From NCBI GenBank assembly GCA_037447655.1, contig JBBHKE010000595.1, positions 1 to 64,000 of the forward strand: 64,000 nucleotides of DNA, given 5' to 3'. The position numbers were made by a program, and so were the translations under genes. The first letter of the stretch is position 1. Each line of letters begins with the position of its first letter. Under the pieces are notes generated by a model. The model saw only the letters and a program-made list of their open reading frames with translations. It was not told the origin of the DNA and made no database searches. The DNA is from Zygnema cylindricum. Taxonomy: Eukaryota; Streptophyta; Zygnematophyceae; Zygnematales; Zygnemataceae. Below are positions 11,696-24,072 of the stretch, in pieces.

Positions 11696-12469
11696 GTAAC
11701 GTTGTCGTGCGATCGTCTGCAATAGGGACCGCCGTACCGCTGGCGTAATGCAACATTGCCGCCCGCCAGTATCTACGAACGACCACAGGCAATACCGTAA
11801 AAAAAAAACGTTAACTGATCAAATAACCCTATAGTTTTGTTCCCATGAAGAGTGTATTACTGCTATCAAGAGAAAAAATACAAAATTAAAAATCGGTTTT
11901 TTTCGATTAAAAATTATAGACCTTTGGTTGTCGTGTTTAAAACCTTAAATAGGCGATATATGTGTGCGCGCGCGGCGATGTTTGTACGTCCGTGCGACCC
12001 AAAACAAGATGTCCCTTTTGACCACGACCCATGTTCCCATGTGCCGTCGGTGCAAAATTGATGCCTCAACATACATCGCAAGAGAAAAAAAAAAGGTACG
12101 CGTGTGCCATCCCGGCTCAATCGATGTCTAAAATTACATATCAAATGAAAGATTACGAAATATTGTAGTTCGTAAGAAACGGTTTTTAATAGAGGGATAT
12201 ATTATTATTGTTGTTGATTTACAATTCATATTACATGCAAGTACGTTACTAAGTCGTGAAATATACAAGCAGTAATAATATATCATTGCATTTTTTTGTT
12301 TTAAATTGGGGTTGATTTATGAAAGCGACACAAAATGTGTAGATGTCAGTAGCATATGTTACTTGACTATTGCAGTTTGAAAGAGTTTATGATGCGTTTG
12401 TGAACTTAGCGCAAACACCCTATGGTTGTTGTTGCAAAGTGTGTAGAAGTCAGTACGCATATTCGAGCT

Positions 12470-12775
12470 GAACAAGAACTCACAATATGTGATCCGACAA
12501 TGTACGAACCGACAAGATGTGAACCAACAATATATGAACCTACAAGATATGAACCGTAAATGTACGAACCGACAATGTATAAACAGACAATATATAAACA
12601 GACAATATTTGAACCAACAATATGTGAACCAACAAGATGTGAACCAACAATATATGAACCTACAAGATATGAACCGTAAATGTACGAACCGACAATTTAT
12701 AAACCGACAATATATGCACTGGAAATATATGAGCCAACAATGTGTGAACCAACAATATATGAACGGACAACAAGA
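12470..12775. repeat. 15-bp minisatellite, array 2, with 105-bp higher-order repeat
   Basis: The same 15-bp unit as array 1, about 20 copies. A block running from AAGATGTGAACC to TACGAACCGACAAT occurs at about 12523 and again at about 12628, a higher-order period of 105 bp (seven units). The 5' flank of about 50 bp is nearly identical to that of array 1, so the two arrays derive from one another. Confidence 0.8.
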
Positions 12776-13255
12776 AAGAGGGAGAGAAGATAGATAGAAG
12801 ACAAAAAGGGAGAGAGAGAGGGAGAGGGGAGAGACAACAAGAGAGAGGGACGGGGGAGAAAAAACAAACGAGATAGGAAAAAAAAAAGAGCGTTGAATCA
12901 GTGTGTCTAACACTAATAGCAATCCATGGTGTATTTAGATGTTTCCATAAACAGGAGAAGGTAATACAATGTGAAAATTGACATTTCTTTTACAATAGTG
13001 AAATAAATAAGTTTCGAAAGAAACTTATTTGTAACATTGTTAGAGCTATAAAAAGTTAATATCAAAAATTATGTTTAATCCTAATTGGGTTGTTAACGTT
13101 TTAAAGTAAGCTGCATAGGTATACATACTTCGACACACTTATGTTCTAACACCACTATTTTTCAATGGAATATTCTTGCTGTTTGGAAGTGTGTATATTT
13201 CTATGCTTATACCATCACTCTATGGGTGTTGTTTGAATAAAAGTTACAGAGAGAC

Positions 13256-13689
13256 TCTTTACATATAATGCATGTCGTACAATTGCTTATTGAACACAGA
13301 AACGTATATTTGTATAATACTTTGGTAAGACTCAACAAAGCGTGATAAAACAACACACGATACATGCCCATATAACAAGTATAACAAAACACGACACGAA
13401 TCATGTGCGTTTAACGGGCATTGATTGATTTATGTGAACAAAATCATATTGTGTAACAAAACATACCAACATTCTTTACATATAATGCATGTCGTACAAT
13501 TGCTTATTGAACACAGAAACGTATATTTGTATAATACTTTGGTAAGACTCAACAAAGCGTGATAAAACAACACACGATACATGCCCATATAACAAGTATA
13601 ACAAAACACGACACGAATCATGTGCGTTTAACGGGCATTGATTGATTTATGTGAACAAAATCATATTGTGTAACAAAACATACCAACAT
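13256..13689. repeat. Perfect 217-bp direct tandem duplication
   Basis: The segment 13256-13472 is repeated without visible change at 13473-13689. The duplicated unit includes GTGCGTTTAACGGGCATTGA, which resembles the hairpin of the Helitron-like end at 14121. The absence of differences implies either a very recent event or an assembly duplication. Confidence 0.92.
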
Positions 13690-14109
13690 GAAAGCTGTAG
13701 CTAAAAACAAACATTTGTTTTATGACAGGTACACATATATATGGGCGGAGAATGGTTAGTTAAGTGTAGTTAGTCAGTTGAAATTGCTAGCGCAACACAC
13801 CATTGAACGTTATTACAAAGGTGAAACTCAGTCATCAATAAACCCATTTAATCTCAATTACAATATTCCTGCTGAGAAGTAGACTAAATATGATTATAAA
13901 CTTCAAAACATGTTTGTTTGCACAGAATGACATCTTACACGAAACATTATCTCGGTTTAAAATTGTCTATATTTGTGTTGTAAATCAAAACACCCTATGG
14001 TTTTAATTCCCATATATAATTTACATTTGTATAGTTCATCAAGAAACCCACCTGTAGTTGTTCCCAAATATATAGAGTACAAAGCTCTATACAACCTTAA
14101 ACACACACA

Positions 14110-14148
14110 ACACGACCTTTGCCCGTGTAACGGGCTTTGATAAACTAG
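14110..14148 (+). mobile_element. Helitron-like 3' terminus
   Basis: A short hairpin, GCCCG-TGTAA-CGGGC (14121-14135), is followed after nine bases by CTAG (14145-14148) and then T. Helitrons end in CTRR with a hairpin about 10 nt upstream and insert next to T, so the fit is good. The 5' TC end was not found, so the element's length is unknown; the upstream repeats may be internal. Confidence 0.5.
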
Positions 14149-14596
14149 TCTATGAAAACACTATAGTGAAAACATGTAAACAAGCAAATTACAGAAGCAA
14201 ATTATAAATTACTCTACAAAAGTCTGTTTGATTTGTGGTTAGGATACAGCAAAAATGTTGTTTTAGGGTATTACAGATGCAGTAGTTTTTATTTTTTTTA
14301 TTAGTCTTAATGCATTTACAAATGGTCAATTTGCGGAAGGAAAGCGGGTAACTGTGTCAATTTCACTCTGTCACAATATTACAATTTTTAACATTGTTAA
14401 GTTCCACGTGTTTATCTCTCTCTCTCTCTCCCTCCCTCTCTCTCCGTCTCTCTCTTTTTTACCTGTACTTTTAGTGGTTCTGCACATTCTCCTGATACAA
14501 AATCTACTCCATCATGCTGCTGTAATTTTTCAAGTGCCATTCAAATGCCAAATTTTAAAGAAAATTTGAAGAAATTTTGGATTTGTTCGGAAATAT

Positions 14597-15282
14597 ATGT
14601 CAGAGCCAGTTTCAGTTACAGTAATGGCGACTAATAATGAAAGTGAAAATGACAGTTTTGCTTTTTGTCCAGAGGGAGAGGAAAATTCTCTTGTAACTAT
14701 GAAGCTGGAATGGATAAGGTACTCCTTCAACAAAATCTTAAACAAAAAGGAAGTTTCCAGAAAGATAATGATTGCTAAGAAAGGAAGCTTCCTAGAAGGG
14801 TACAAATCAATAGCTGTAACAGTGTACTAGTCCAGCATTTTTGAATCATCTTAAAAATATGCCTTGAACTTCACAATTTGTATTTTGCTGCTTTCATCAA
14901 AAAATAAATATCGTTTTTAATTGAAACTGAGTTCAATAACAAGTCATCATAGCTCCTATACTGTTTCCTTGAACTTTTTGTCGAGATTATTGCCTCTGTA
15001 ACATCTTATCAATGATTATACTTTTTTTAATAGTAAACATAATGGTTTATAACTTATTATGCTTAATAAAACATTGCACTTAGTATACCATTATGCTTAA
15101 TATGTCATTTTTCTTATATTAAACACTATGCTTAACATTATGCTTAGGAGATCTGAACCTTTTCCCTGAATGGGTGTTGGTATAGGAAACAGGAAGAATT
15201 GCGAAAGCAGCTTATCACACATGATGACTTTTCTTGGCATATCCCTCCATGTCAAAAAACGACAACTGCAAAATCGCAGTCG

Positions 15283-15331
<49 letters not shown>

Positions 15332-18049
15332 TATCATCATCTGCAGTTCCTTCTAAGTGTGAATTAAAAACTTGTCAAAACAGTAGCATTTGTTATCCCT
15401 ATGAAGAAGGACAAGCTCGCAGTTTTGAATCTTCTTTTTCTGCAACGGAGCAGAAACTGGTAGACAGTAATCCAATGCCCTTGAAAACGGAAACTGGAGA
15501 AGAATTCTCTAATTTCTTTCAGCTAATTCAGTCTAATTTTACTGAAACCGAAGTGATTCAAAATCATTTATGCTCAGAATCATCGCAGAAAGCTCCGTGT
15601 TCTGGCGACCAATGTTATAAAAACCTCAAACAAACTCATTTTTTACCTTCCAAACCTGTCAATACTGTGAATTTTCAAAATCCAGAACCTGTGAATACTA
15701 CTGTACATCCCCTAACCTCACCCTTTCCATTAGACTCGACAATTCTCGTGACAGACGATAACACTCCTTCCAAAAATGTAGCTATTCCTCAAATTGTCGA
15801 TGTTGAGAACTTAAACAATGACCACAAAACAAATTCCAGTTTTTCAAACACATGCAATAATTGTATTATTCGAGCTATTGATTATGTAATACCTAGTGAT
15901 TCTAAAACTGAACTTCAATATATCGGAGGTGTCGATATAAGTTTTGATCCGGAAGACCAAGAAATGGCTTGTGCCGCTCTAATAATTGTTGAGTTTTCTA
16001 CAATGAAAGTTGTTTATGAGGCTTATGAATGGGTACAAATGACTCTTCCATATACTGCCGGTTTTCTCGCTTTCCGTGAGGTGAGTTTTAGGAGGGTTTC
16101 TTTAAAGTTTTTGAAGATTTTTACATAGTTTTTTTTGAAGATTCGTACAAAGTTTTTTTGAAGATTTCTACAATTATTTTGAAAATTTCAACAAAGTTTT
16201 TGGAAGATTTCCACAAGGTTTTTTGAGGATTTTTGCGAAGTTTCTTGATAAGTTCTACAACGTTTTCAGAATGCGTATACAATCGAGATTTTTTTTTTTA
16301 ATTTGGAGAGTCAGAAGATTTTTGAATATATAAAGGAATATAAACAAATGTAAATGAATATGAATGTATTTAAATAAATATCAATGTATTTAAATGAATA
16401 TAAATGAATACAAATGAACATAAATGAATATAGGTGAATATAAACAGGAGTATGTATAAATAAATTTATATGGAGCCATAATTAGGATTAAATGGTTGAA
16501 TGCTGAGCTGGCATAATTGTATTATTTGCTAGTTTTAGGTTTTCAGCTAAGGCATTGAATTTTGTTTTTGTAAATGTAGAAGATTTTTCTTTTCTTTTCT
16601 TTCTTTTTGTTTTTACAGTGTCCCGTACTTCTCCGACTTCTTGAACAGCTTTCGAAGGAGAGGCCTCTTTTAATTCCACAGGTATATCCTTTTTTTTTTG
16701 TTATTTATTTGTAGTTTTTAGTTTATTTATTTATTTTTGTTTTTTGTTTTTTTGTTATTTTATTTTATTTTATTTATTTTTTGTGTTGGGATTTTTACCT
16801 TAAATAGAATCATTTGGGTAGTGTTCTACTTTCCTACAAATTTTGCTGTAATTGCAAAAGAAAATAAAATAATAAATAAATAAAAATCCTTTGTGAAAAC
16901 CCCTATCCTTAACTTTTTCTCGGAAGCATAACCAGCATTTATTGTTTGTCCAGATTTGTCATTTTTTTTTTTTTCTAGGCTGCAATTTGGGCTTCAATTT
17001 TTTTTAGTAAAAATCGTACCAAAAAAAAAAAAAAAAAACTGAACACAGAAAACGGCTTGGAATTTGGCTTAGATTTTTTTTTTTAAGTTTTAAGGAAGCT
17101 TAAAAAAAATTTAACAAACTGTAAAATTCAGCTATAAACCACAATAATTAATACTTACTATTAAAATCCTCAAGGAGTGAAAAAAAAAAAACTATGTAAA
17201 TGTTTATTTTTTGATAATTAAAGAATGGGAAAAGGGGGGGCGCGGGGGAGAGAGGGACAGGTTCTCATGGTGGACGGAAACGGTTTGTTACATCCACGAG
17301 GTGGGAATTAATTAGTTTATTATTATTATTATTTTTTTTTATTATGAATTGTGTTATCCGTCAATAAAAATACGCATTTAAACAGTTTCTTATTTGTGTT
17401 TTATGTTTATAAAAAATGCTCTTAAATAGTTGTTTGCCCTGTTTGTGTAATAAATTTACAAAAAGAATTACTTTAAACGGTTTCTTTCTTTTTTTGTTAA
17501 GAATAAGTGAAAAAAACGCTTTTAAACGGTTATTTCCCGTTTGTTTCACATATAAATATTTCCCCCAGCTTCATCCCTCTTTTACAATCTCGCAGTCCCA
17601 TTCTTACCACCTCTCCCTCTCAGAACCTCACCCAGCTTAACCTCTTCCACGGCTCAGTTTCACTAGACCTCAAATTTATGTTTTATTTAAAATAAAAACT
17701 AAAAAAAAATGGACATAAGAATTCTTCACCCCGATACCGCAGCAACTTTTAACAAACTCATCTATGTGTCTTTGTGCCTTCTCGTAAACTGAAAATAGAT
17801 CGCCCAACCACCTTATAAAATGCAATTTTAACTTTTGAAATCATCAGTACGATTTGTAAACATATAACGCCGAATTCTTTCTTAAAATTATCTCTTTGTT
17901 TAAATAGTTGCTCAATTTTTATTTTTTTTTGTTGTTATTATTTTAAGGGCCTTATTTTTACATTTCTAGGAAACATTTAACGCCTTTTACTCCCTTTCTT
18001 ATGTAAACAAATTATCTGCAAATATATAACGGTCGAGACTTATGAGTGT

Positions 18050-18084
<35 letters not shown>

Positions 18085-20272
18085 ACAAAAAGTACAAGAA
18101 AAGTACAAAAGGTACAAAATTACGAAAGTACATGAGAAGTACAAAAAAGTACAAAAATACGAAAGTACCAAAAAGTACAAAAAAAATACAAAAAAAATGA
18201 AACTAGTTTTCAAATTTCTGGAGGACGCAGGATTTGGATTAGCTTGCCAGTTGGGAGTATTGGCAAATATTCCCACTATCGGAATTGGTAAAAATGTAGA
18301 CGAACAAAACCTTAAAAACCAACATTTTCTTTTCTCTCTCTCTCTCTCTCCCGCCGCCTCTACCCTTCTTTTTCCTGTGAGTTCCTGCTTTCAAGAATGA
18401 AGTATTACACTTTTTTTCAACTCTTACGAAGTCTTCAAACTGATATCAAGACTATGTGCAGTAGTTAATGCATCAATATTTAATGTGTATTATATATTAA
18501 ATTTATCAGGAATGATTGTTACAGATTATGTTGCCACGTCATCAGTAAGGCAATCATATTCTCTCTTAGTTGAACAATTTCCTACTTTTACCACAAACTT
18601 TAGACGAACATAAGGGAGTAAACTATGGTAGTTCATTTATGCTCACATTCATGTTCATACTCCTATTCCTGTTCCTACCTGTATTTGTCTTTGTATATGT
18701 ATTCACAATTCCTTCACTATCCGTATCCACATTTGCATTCACATAAATATTAGCAGCCTTATTCGTATCCTTATTCCGTATCTGTATCCATAGCCACATC
18801 CATATCTGTATCTGTATCCGTATCCATCTCCATATCCATCTCCATCTCCATCTCCATATCCATCTCCATCTTTATCTCCATCGCCATCTCCAAATTGTCC
18901 ATGTCCATATCCATATTCATATCCATGTCTGTCTCCATCTCCATCAACATCGCCACCTCCACCTCAACACCCACATCCATCTACATCTCCATATTGACAT
19001 CCACATTCACATTCACATGCATGTCACATCCACTTTCAAATTGACATTCACATTCATCGTGCAGATTTCACATTCCCATCCGTATTTTTATGTATACATA
19101 TTCGTATTCTTTTTTGTCGTCCTTATCGTTATCGCTATCTGTGCCTGAATTTTATGTGTATCCATATTCATAATATTCACACATTCACGTTCACATTAAC
19201 TACTTTTTATGCTTTTAATTTATCGATAGTGAGATTGAAACAAGCAATATGGGTATGGAAATGTGGACAGATGCATCACATTGATGGGATGACAGCCAAT
19301 GGGATTCGAGCACTCGCCTCTACATTAGATATCCAATCAGGAGAGGCCATTTCCTTAATTGGGTCCAGTGGACAAACATGGGGAGCGGTAAATCTCCTTT
19401 AACGCATATTAAGTTTTTGCATTTTAACCCATGTCAAGTTTTTACATTTTGACCCATAATAATTTATTACCTTTCAAACTATATGAACCTATCACGTTTA
19501 AGTAAGAAAACAATTTTTTGTTGTAATATATCGACTAGATTTATGTGTTTGTGAAGAGGAAGGAAGGGGGGAGGGGGGGGGGGGAGGGGAGGGAGGAGAG
19601 GGAGGGGAGGGAGAGTGGAAAAGTGTGACGTCTTCTTCAGTCATTTTTGGAGTTAACATTTGTATTCTTACTGTTATTCCTTGTAATCCACACTAAACAT
19701 GTACTGACAGCTTAAACTATTCAGCTAGACATAATTTAGACAAGAGTGGTATATTCATTCATCCTTCTCTTTTGTTTTTCAGGCTTTGAGGAGTCATAAA
19801 GATTGTGTGAAACCTATTTTTGTTTCCATCGGTCATCGAATTTCTCTTCTTACTGCTGTGACTCTCGTCCATCGATGTTGCGTTTTCCGTATTCCTGAAC
19901 CTGTTCGACAGGTATTTTCCTTACATAGAACCTCGGTTTTCAGTTTCAAGTTTCCGGTTCTTGCCTTTAGTTTCCTGTTTCCCGGTTTTTTCATTTCAAG
20001 TATCTCTTCACTCTTCTTCTTCTCTTCTCTCCTCTCTTCTCTTCCCTCTCTTCTCTTCTTTTTCTTCTCTCTCTTCTCTTCACTCTTCTCTTCTCTCTTT
20101 CTTCTCTCTTCTCTCTTCTCACTTCTGTCTTCTCTTTTCTCTCTCTTCTCTCTCCTACCTACCACACACACTCACACTTGTTTTTTATTTGTATTTTTTT
20201 TTTCGTTTGATTTCACAGGCTGACAAACGATCGAGGGAACGCCTTAATAAAAAGACAGTCAGGGTGATATGA
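14597..20272 (+). CDS. ENDOV: Endonuclease V with a long Ser-rich insertion
   Basis: Endonuclease V cleaves one bond 3' of inosine, mainly in RNA in eukaryotes. Eight exons join in frame: 14597-14718, 15186-16080, 16619-16681, 17261-17300, 18231-18295, 19271-19387, 19783-19911 and 20219-20272, giving 494 residues. Exon 4 is only 40 nt. The core shows IGGVDISF (Asp ~291), VVYEAYE (Glu ~319), LMVDGNGLLHPRGFG (Asp ~365), GIGKN (Lys ~394), SSGQTWGAALRSH and SIGHR (His ~452), matching the known catalytic residues. The usual PYIP wedge reads PYTAG. Animal and plant relatives are near 280 residues. The excess is a ~190-residue Ser/Asn-rich block between DDFSW and ELQYIGG, led by a poly-Ser run. The C-terminal exon is short and basic. 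Introns contain several minisatellites. Confidence 0.92.
15283..15333 (+). repeat. (TCA)n microsatellite coding poly-Ser in ENDOV
   Basis: An ATC/TCA trinucleotide run inside ENDOV exon 2 is read as about 17 serines in the gene frame. The overlapping frame gives poly-His and ends soon after, so it is a shadow. Length polymorphism is likely. Confidence 0.9.
16100..16262. repeat. ~28-bp tandem repeat in ENDOV intron 2
   Basis: Degenerate units of AGTTTTTTTGAAGATTT(C)TACAA start right after the exon 2 donor, with about six copies. An AAATGAATAT-type 10- to 12-bp repeat follows at 16345-16445. Confidence 0.75.
18053..18195. repeat. (AC)n and GTACAAAA repeats before ENDOV exon 5
   Basis: A short (AC)n run at 18053-18078 is followed by about a dozen GTACAAAA/GTACAAGAAA units up to the exon 5 acceptor at 18230. 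It leaves almost no normal polypyrimidine tract, so the acceptor CAG relies on weak context. Confidence 0.8.
18640..19060. repeat. CCATNT hexamer array in ENDOV intron 5
   Basis: Degenerate 6-bp units (TCCATA, TCCATC, TTCATA, TCCGTA) run for about 400 bp. On the opposite strand they read as GATATG/GAATGT-type words, the same class as the large array at 62340-64000. The Met/Asp/Glu-rich ORF over it is an artefact. Confidence 0.85.
19560..19620. repeat. G-rich low-complexity tract in ENDOV intron 6
   Basis: Purine tract with several runs of four or more G. It could form a quadruplex on the RNA-like strand; nothing else is seen. Confidence 0.7.
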
Positions 20273-22318
20273 CTTTTTAACAGAGCTAAAAGATAAGTGA
20301 AGATGTAAATATATGTTGTAAACATTTCCTGTTATTAGCTCTTTTTTGTAATTTCTTATTTTCTGGCTTGCGTTTTTGGAAAACCTTTTAAGTATTTTCA
20401 CTCTTCCAAGCATTTTTTATTTTTATTTTTTTTGTACGATAGACCCACTTGGTTTTTTGATTAGTCAAATATTTTTAATTTCAAGTTTTTTTTTGTAGCC
20501 TATTATTTAAACTTTCTCCGGTTTGTTTAGCATATAGAGTTAAATTTTTTAAAGTATTGTCACTGTACAAATTATTTTCAAAGTTATTAACAAAAAAAGG
20601 ACACTCTCATCCCTCCATGGGAAAAAAACCTAGAAAAAAAACCAAAACAAATTACATTTTTTGTGTTTTGTAAAAATTACTTGTACAGTTTTTTCATTAA
20701 AGAAATTTGCCCTAATGTTGAGGGTGTATCGTATAGTATTCGGGTGAAGTGTATGTACAAATACGAAAAAAACTATACAAATAGTATGATTTACCTTTAA
20801 AAAACGAGAGTAAAGCTTTGATATCTATCACCCACAAATGTTTATGTTGTAAAATCTTTTTTCCAAACAATGGGTTTGGTGATACTACAACTTCTAAAAT
20901 CTAAAAAAATTATATCTTCTCCTTTTTCTAAGATCTAGGATCTTATGCTACACTACTCATTATTATTAGTGTTAAAACATTTCGCCACTTAAAACATCTT
21001 TTCTCCGTGCACACTTGTCGGATTGTCAATCTGATGGTTGCTATTGGAAGGCAAGATTCTCACCTTCCTATTGTCGGTCTCCGTGTGATCGTGTGAAGGG
21101 GTGCGGTATCATACTGTATTTTACGAGAATAGTATTAAAATAGAAATTGCTCGCCTACTGCTAGAACAATTTCGATAAGAAATTCTCGGAAAGATAATGT
21201 AAGCATGTCACATTTTATATCAGCATTTTCTTTATTTTTTGTGTTATTTTGTATTTATTTGTATGATTTTTTTTTAATCCAGCTGTCCGACTATTCCTAA
21301 GAGGAGTTGATGTTGACAAGACGAGCTTTCAAAAAAAATAAATACGTAAACTAGGAAAAAATGTCTATTGTTACTGAAGTTATTTTATTTGGTGGGGGTT
21401 TTTCTTTTTTTGTTACATAAACGTCGAGCTTCATCATTTCACAATATATTATTTTGCTTCATTTCGTCTTTTATTTCACTCTATTTTTTTTGAATAAAAA
21501 GTATTGGGTTGTTTAGCAAATATTATTGTTAACGTGGGGAGGGAGGGAAAGGAAGGGAGAGAAAGGGAAGGGGAGAGGGGGCGAGATGGAAAGGAGGGGT
21601 AGGGGACTAAGGGACAAGGAGGGAGAGACAGAGGGGGAGAGGGAGGGAGAGCAGAGATAGAAAATAATTAGTTCCTGCCTTAAAAATGTCTTCTCATGGA
21701 CATAGAATGGTGATGATAATTTCGGAAATTGTCAAACCACAGAAAAATGAGAAAAGAAAAGAAGAAAAAAGGAATGAAAAGAAAAAAAAAGGGAATGAAA
21801 AGAAAAAGAAAAGAGAAAAAAAGAGAGAGTTATAACGAGTTATAACACATATTATCGAACACATTCGTATTACTATCAAACACATTAGGATCAAACGCAT
21901 ATTTTCATTTTTATGAACAGCACGACCGTGCACCCCCCATGATTTCAAAAATCTCATAAGCCTTTGGCGGAAACAGCGCTGACGTCAAGCTTGTCTTGAG
22001 AACCATGGCCTCTTGGGGTATTGTTATTCTAAAATAAATGTGATCAAAAGGGCCCCTCTTCCGCAAGATTATTTGGGGGTTTGCGCCTGTAAATGGGCCC
22101 TAAAAAGAGTGTGTGCACTTTTCCTTAGAGTGGTTCCCCATGGGTATACTTAATAAACAAAACAAAGCATACCAAAGTATGGTATTGGGCATAATGGAGC
22201 ATACTTTCATTCCAAAGGAACTTGGTTTCCATATAACTCTTAACTTTTTTTCCCTAAGGCTTACAATCATCGAAAATAACGCCTTAGAGTGCCTGTCACG
22301 ATTAAGCGTTGTTCTTTA
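20273..22318. other. Intergenic AT-rich region after ENDOV
   Basis: No gene recognised. It includes a truncated copy of the foldback MITE (about 20946-21090), a GGGAGA-rich purine stretch (21535-21660) and an AG-rich stretch near 21740-21830. The ORF at 21694-21957 is compositional. Confidence 0.6.
20946..21090. mobile_element. Truncated copy of the foldback MITE
   Basis: TAGTGTTAAAACATTTCGCC, then CACTTAAAACATCTTTTCTC and CACACTTGTCGGATT match one arm of the element at 27098-27317, and the central CACCTTCCTATTG spacer is also shared. The second arm is missing, so this is a half element. Confidence 0.75.
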
Positions 22319-22539
22319 AGGGGAGGAGAGGCAGGATAAATTAAAAAGCACGATGGTAAACCATCTAAGTCCGGGGGTACAAAAAGGGTGGTATGGCCAA
22401 CACATAAAAACTACCAGGGCAATAAAACTAAAGAGAGCAACGGGAACAACAACAAGGCAAATAAAAGCACCCAAACCCAAAATGAAAAGCCCAGCAACAC
22501 ACAAATCCAAAACCACAACTCTAACACCAACTCAATTAT

Positions 22540-23603
22540 CTATCTAAAAGCAACCCCGTAAGTCCTCCCAACTCGGGGAGCACGTTGAGGGAGGTCCGGA
22601 ACACGGCGACGATCCATAACCGAGATAGCCGATCGGAGGAGAATAGAAGCCTGCACTCGCTGTAAAGCCACAGATAAGCGTTGACGATAAAAAGATGTGA
22701 GGACCGAAGGAGGAGGGCTCCCAGGTCCTCGGCGCTCAAAAGCACGTCGAGCGCAAGTACGGAGAAACTCGTCCATTGCAACACCCACACAACCAAAGAT
22801 CTCGACCGCCATCGGAATAAAGTCGTTCATAGGGTCCCTGTGAGCATAATCCTCTCCTTCGCCTTAGCGGCATCACGAGCCGCCACCCCAACATTTCGAG
22901 CCGCCCGTCCAACAACCGTAGCCGAAGAAGGGTTTGCCAAAACAATATCACCAAAAATGCGACGGGCACCATCAAGCAAAACAACATTGATCCGAAGTGA
23001 TGGAATAATGTGAGAAACCTCTCGACGCACAGAAAAGCCCCCCTCCGAAGCGATAGTCGCAACAACGTCGCGAATAGTGTCGTGCGCCTGGATCAAATCC
23101 CCCCCATGGGAGCAACGAAGCAGATGGACACCATCGGGCGCCAAAACACGACCACATGCACAAACAAGAGAGCTAAGTAAAGGAGGATGGGGGAGGCCAA
23201 GGCGAAATCGAAGGGCAGTGGTGAATTGAGCAGGTGAGAATCGGAGAGTGGACAAAATAGGTGTAGCCAAAAGCCAAGATCCAGAACCTGGTCCACCACA
23301 AGAGAGAAGACGGGCACGCGAAGAATCAGAGGGAAGCGCCTTAAGAAGGTCAGATTTAATGGCGGCGACAACCCGATCGGAAATTGATTCCTGGACACGC
23401 TCAGCGGATGTGGTAACAAAGATGGAGAAAATCGGCACATCCACTAGGGCATGGGGAGGAAGAGAACGTGACGCGTCCAATAGAGTCCGTTGGAACGCTG
23501 ACACACCGTCTGAAACGCGGGAGACCACAGTAGCTAGAACAGGGGTGTCCCCAGCCAAAAAGTGGGAAACAAGGGTAGAGGCAATAAGACACCAACTTCC
23601 CAA
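22540..23603 (-). pseudogene. Retrotransposon C-terminal domain
   Basis: Two overlapping frames (23603-22827 and 22830-22540) meet at a one-base shift. They carry CACGRVLAPDGVHLLRCSHG, then DTIRDVVATIASEGGF, DIVLANPSSATVV and FIPMAVEIFGCVGVAMDEFL. The Cys/His knuckle followed by an acidic core is what one sees in RT elements with a restriction-like endonuclease tail. Catalytic residues cannot be assigned with certainty by eye. Confidence 0.7.
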
Positions 23604-24072
23604 ATAGGCAGCGGGAGCAACACGAGCAGTCGATAATAGACCGAACCCCTCGACAGATACAGGGAGGGAGGCCTGAATGCGGGCTGAGGGCCCGAACTCG
23701 CGATCGAATGCCCCACGACCTAACAGAGTGTGGAGGACGTCGATGAGGCGATCGTCAAATGCCGAAAGGAGAGGAGACGAACGTCCAGGTGGGAGGGGAA
23801 GTACGAGTGAGGTAAGAAGGACGATGGTGAAAACACCTGGTTAACATAGCAAAAGCCACTTGGGGATCGTGAAGGTGAGAAAGGTCGTCCACCTAGGCCA
23901 AATCTGTCTGTAAAGCATCATCAAGGAATTGGGTCACGAAAGTATCCGAACCAAGGGGGCAACCTAGCACAAGAATGCCATCGGAAGGAGAAGGGGTTTG
24001 AAAACCAATAGGGGGGGTAAAGGAAGGTGGAATATCCTGAGGAGACCAAATAACACACTTTGAAGGTTGGAT

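Larger units (their letters stand above)
8343..14596. other. Repeat-rich intergenic region between NARA5 and ENDOV
   Basis: This 6.2-kb gap lies between divergent gene starts. It contains GTACAGTACTGTAC palindrome clusters (about 9475-9492, 10487-10570), the 27/28-bp GC-rich minisatellite (10734-11232), a 31-bp triplicate (11290-11382), two 15-bp minisatellites (11545-11695, 12470-12775), a 217-bp tandem duplication (13256-13689) and a Helitron-like terminus (about 14121-14148). A TC microsatellite at 14416-14456 precedes ENDOV. The stretch 8900-10250 has more even composition and ORFs up to 123 aa, but I recognise no domain; it may be an old mobile element. Confidence 0.6.

Noticed and set aside
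12489-12797. 102-codon pentapeptide-like ORF (NRQ-Y repeats)
   Set aside because: It coincides with a 15-bp minisatellite, lacks unique flanks, and the sister array at 11545 does not keep the same frame.
15170-15367. Poly-His ORF
   Set aside because: Shadow frame of the ENDOV poly-Ser microsatellite.
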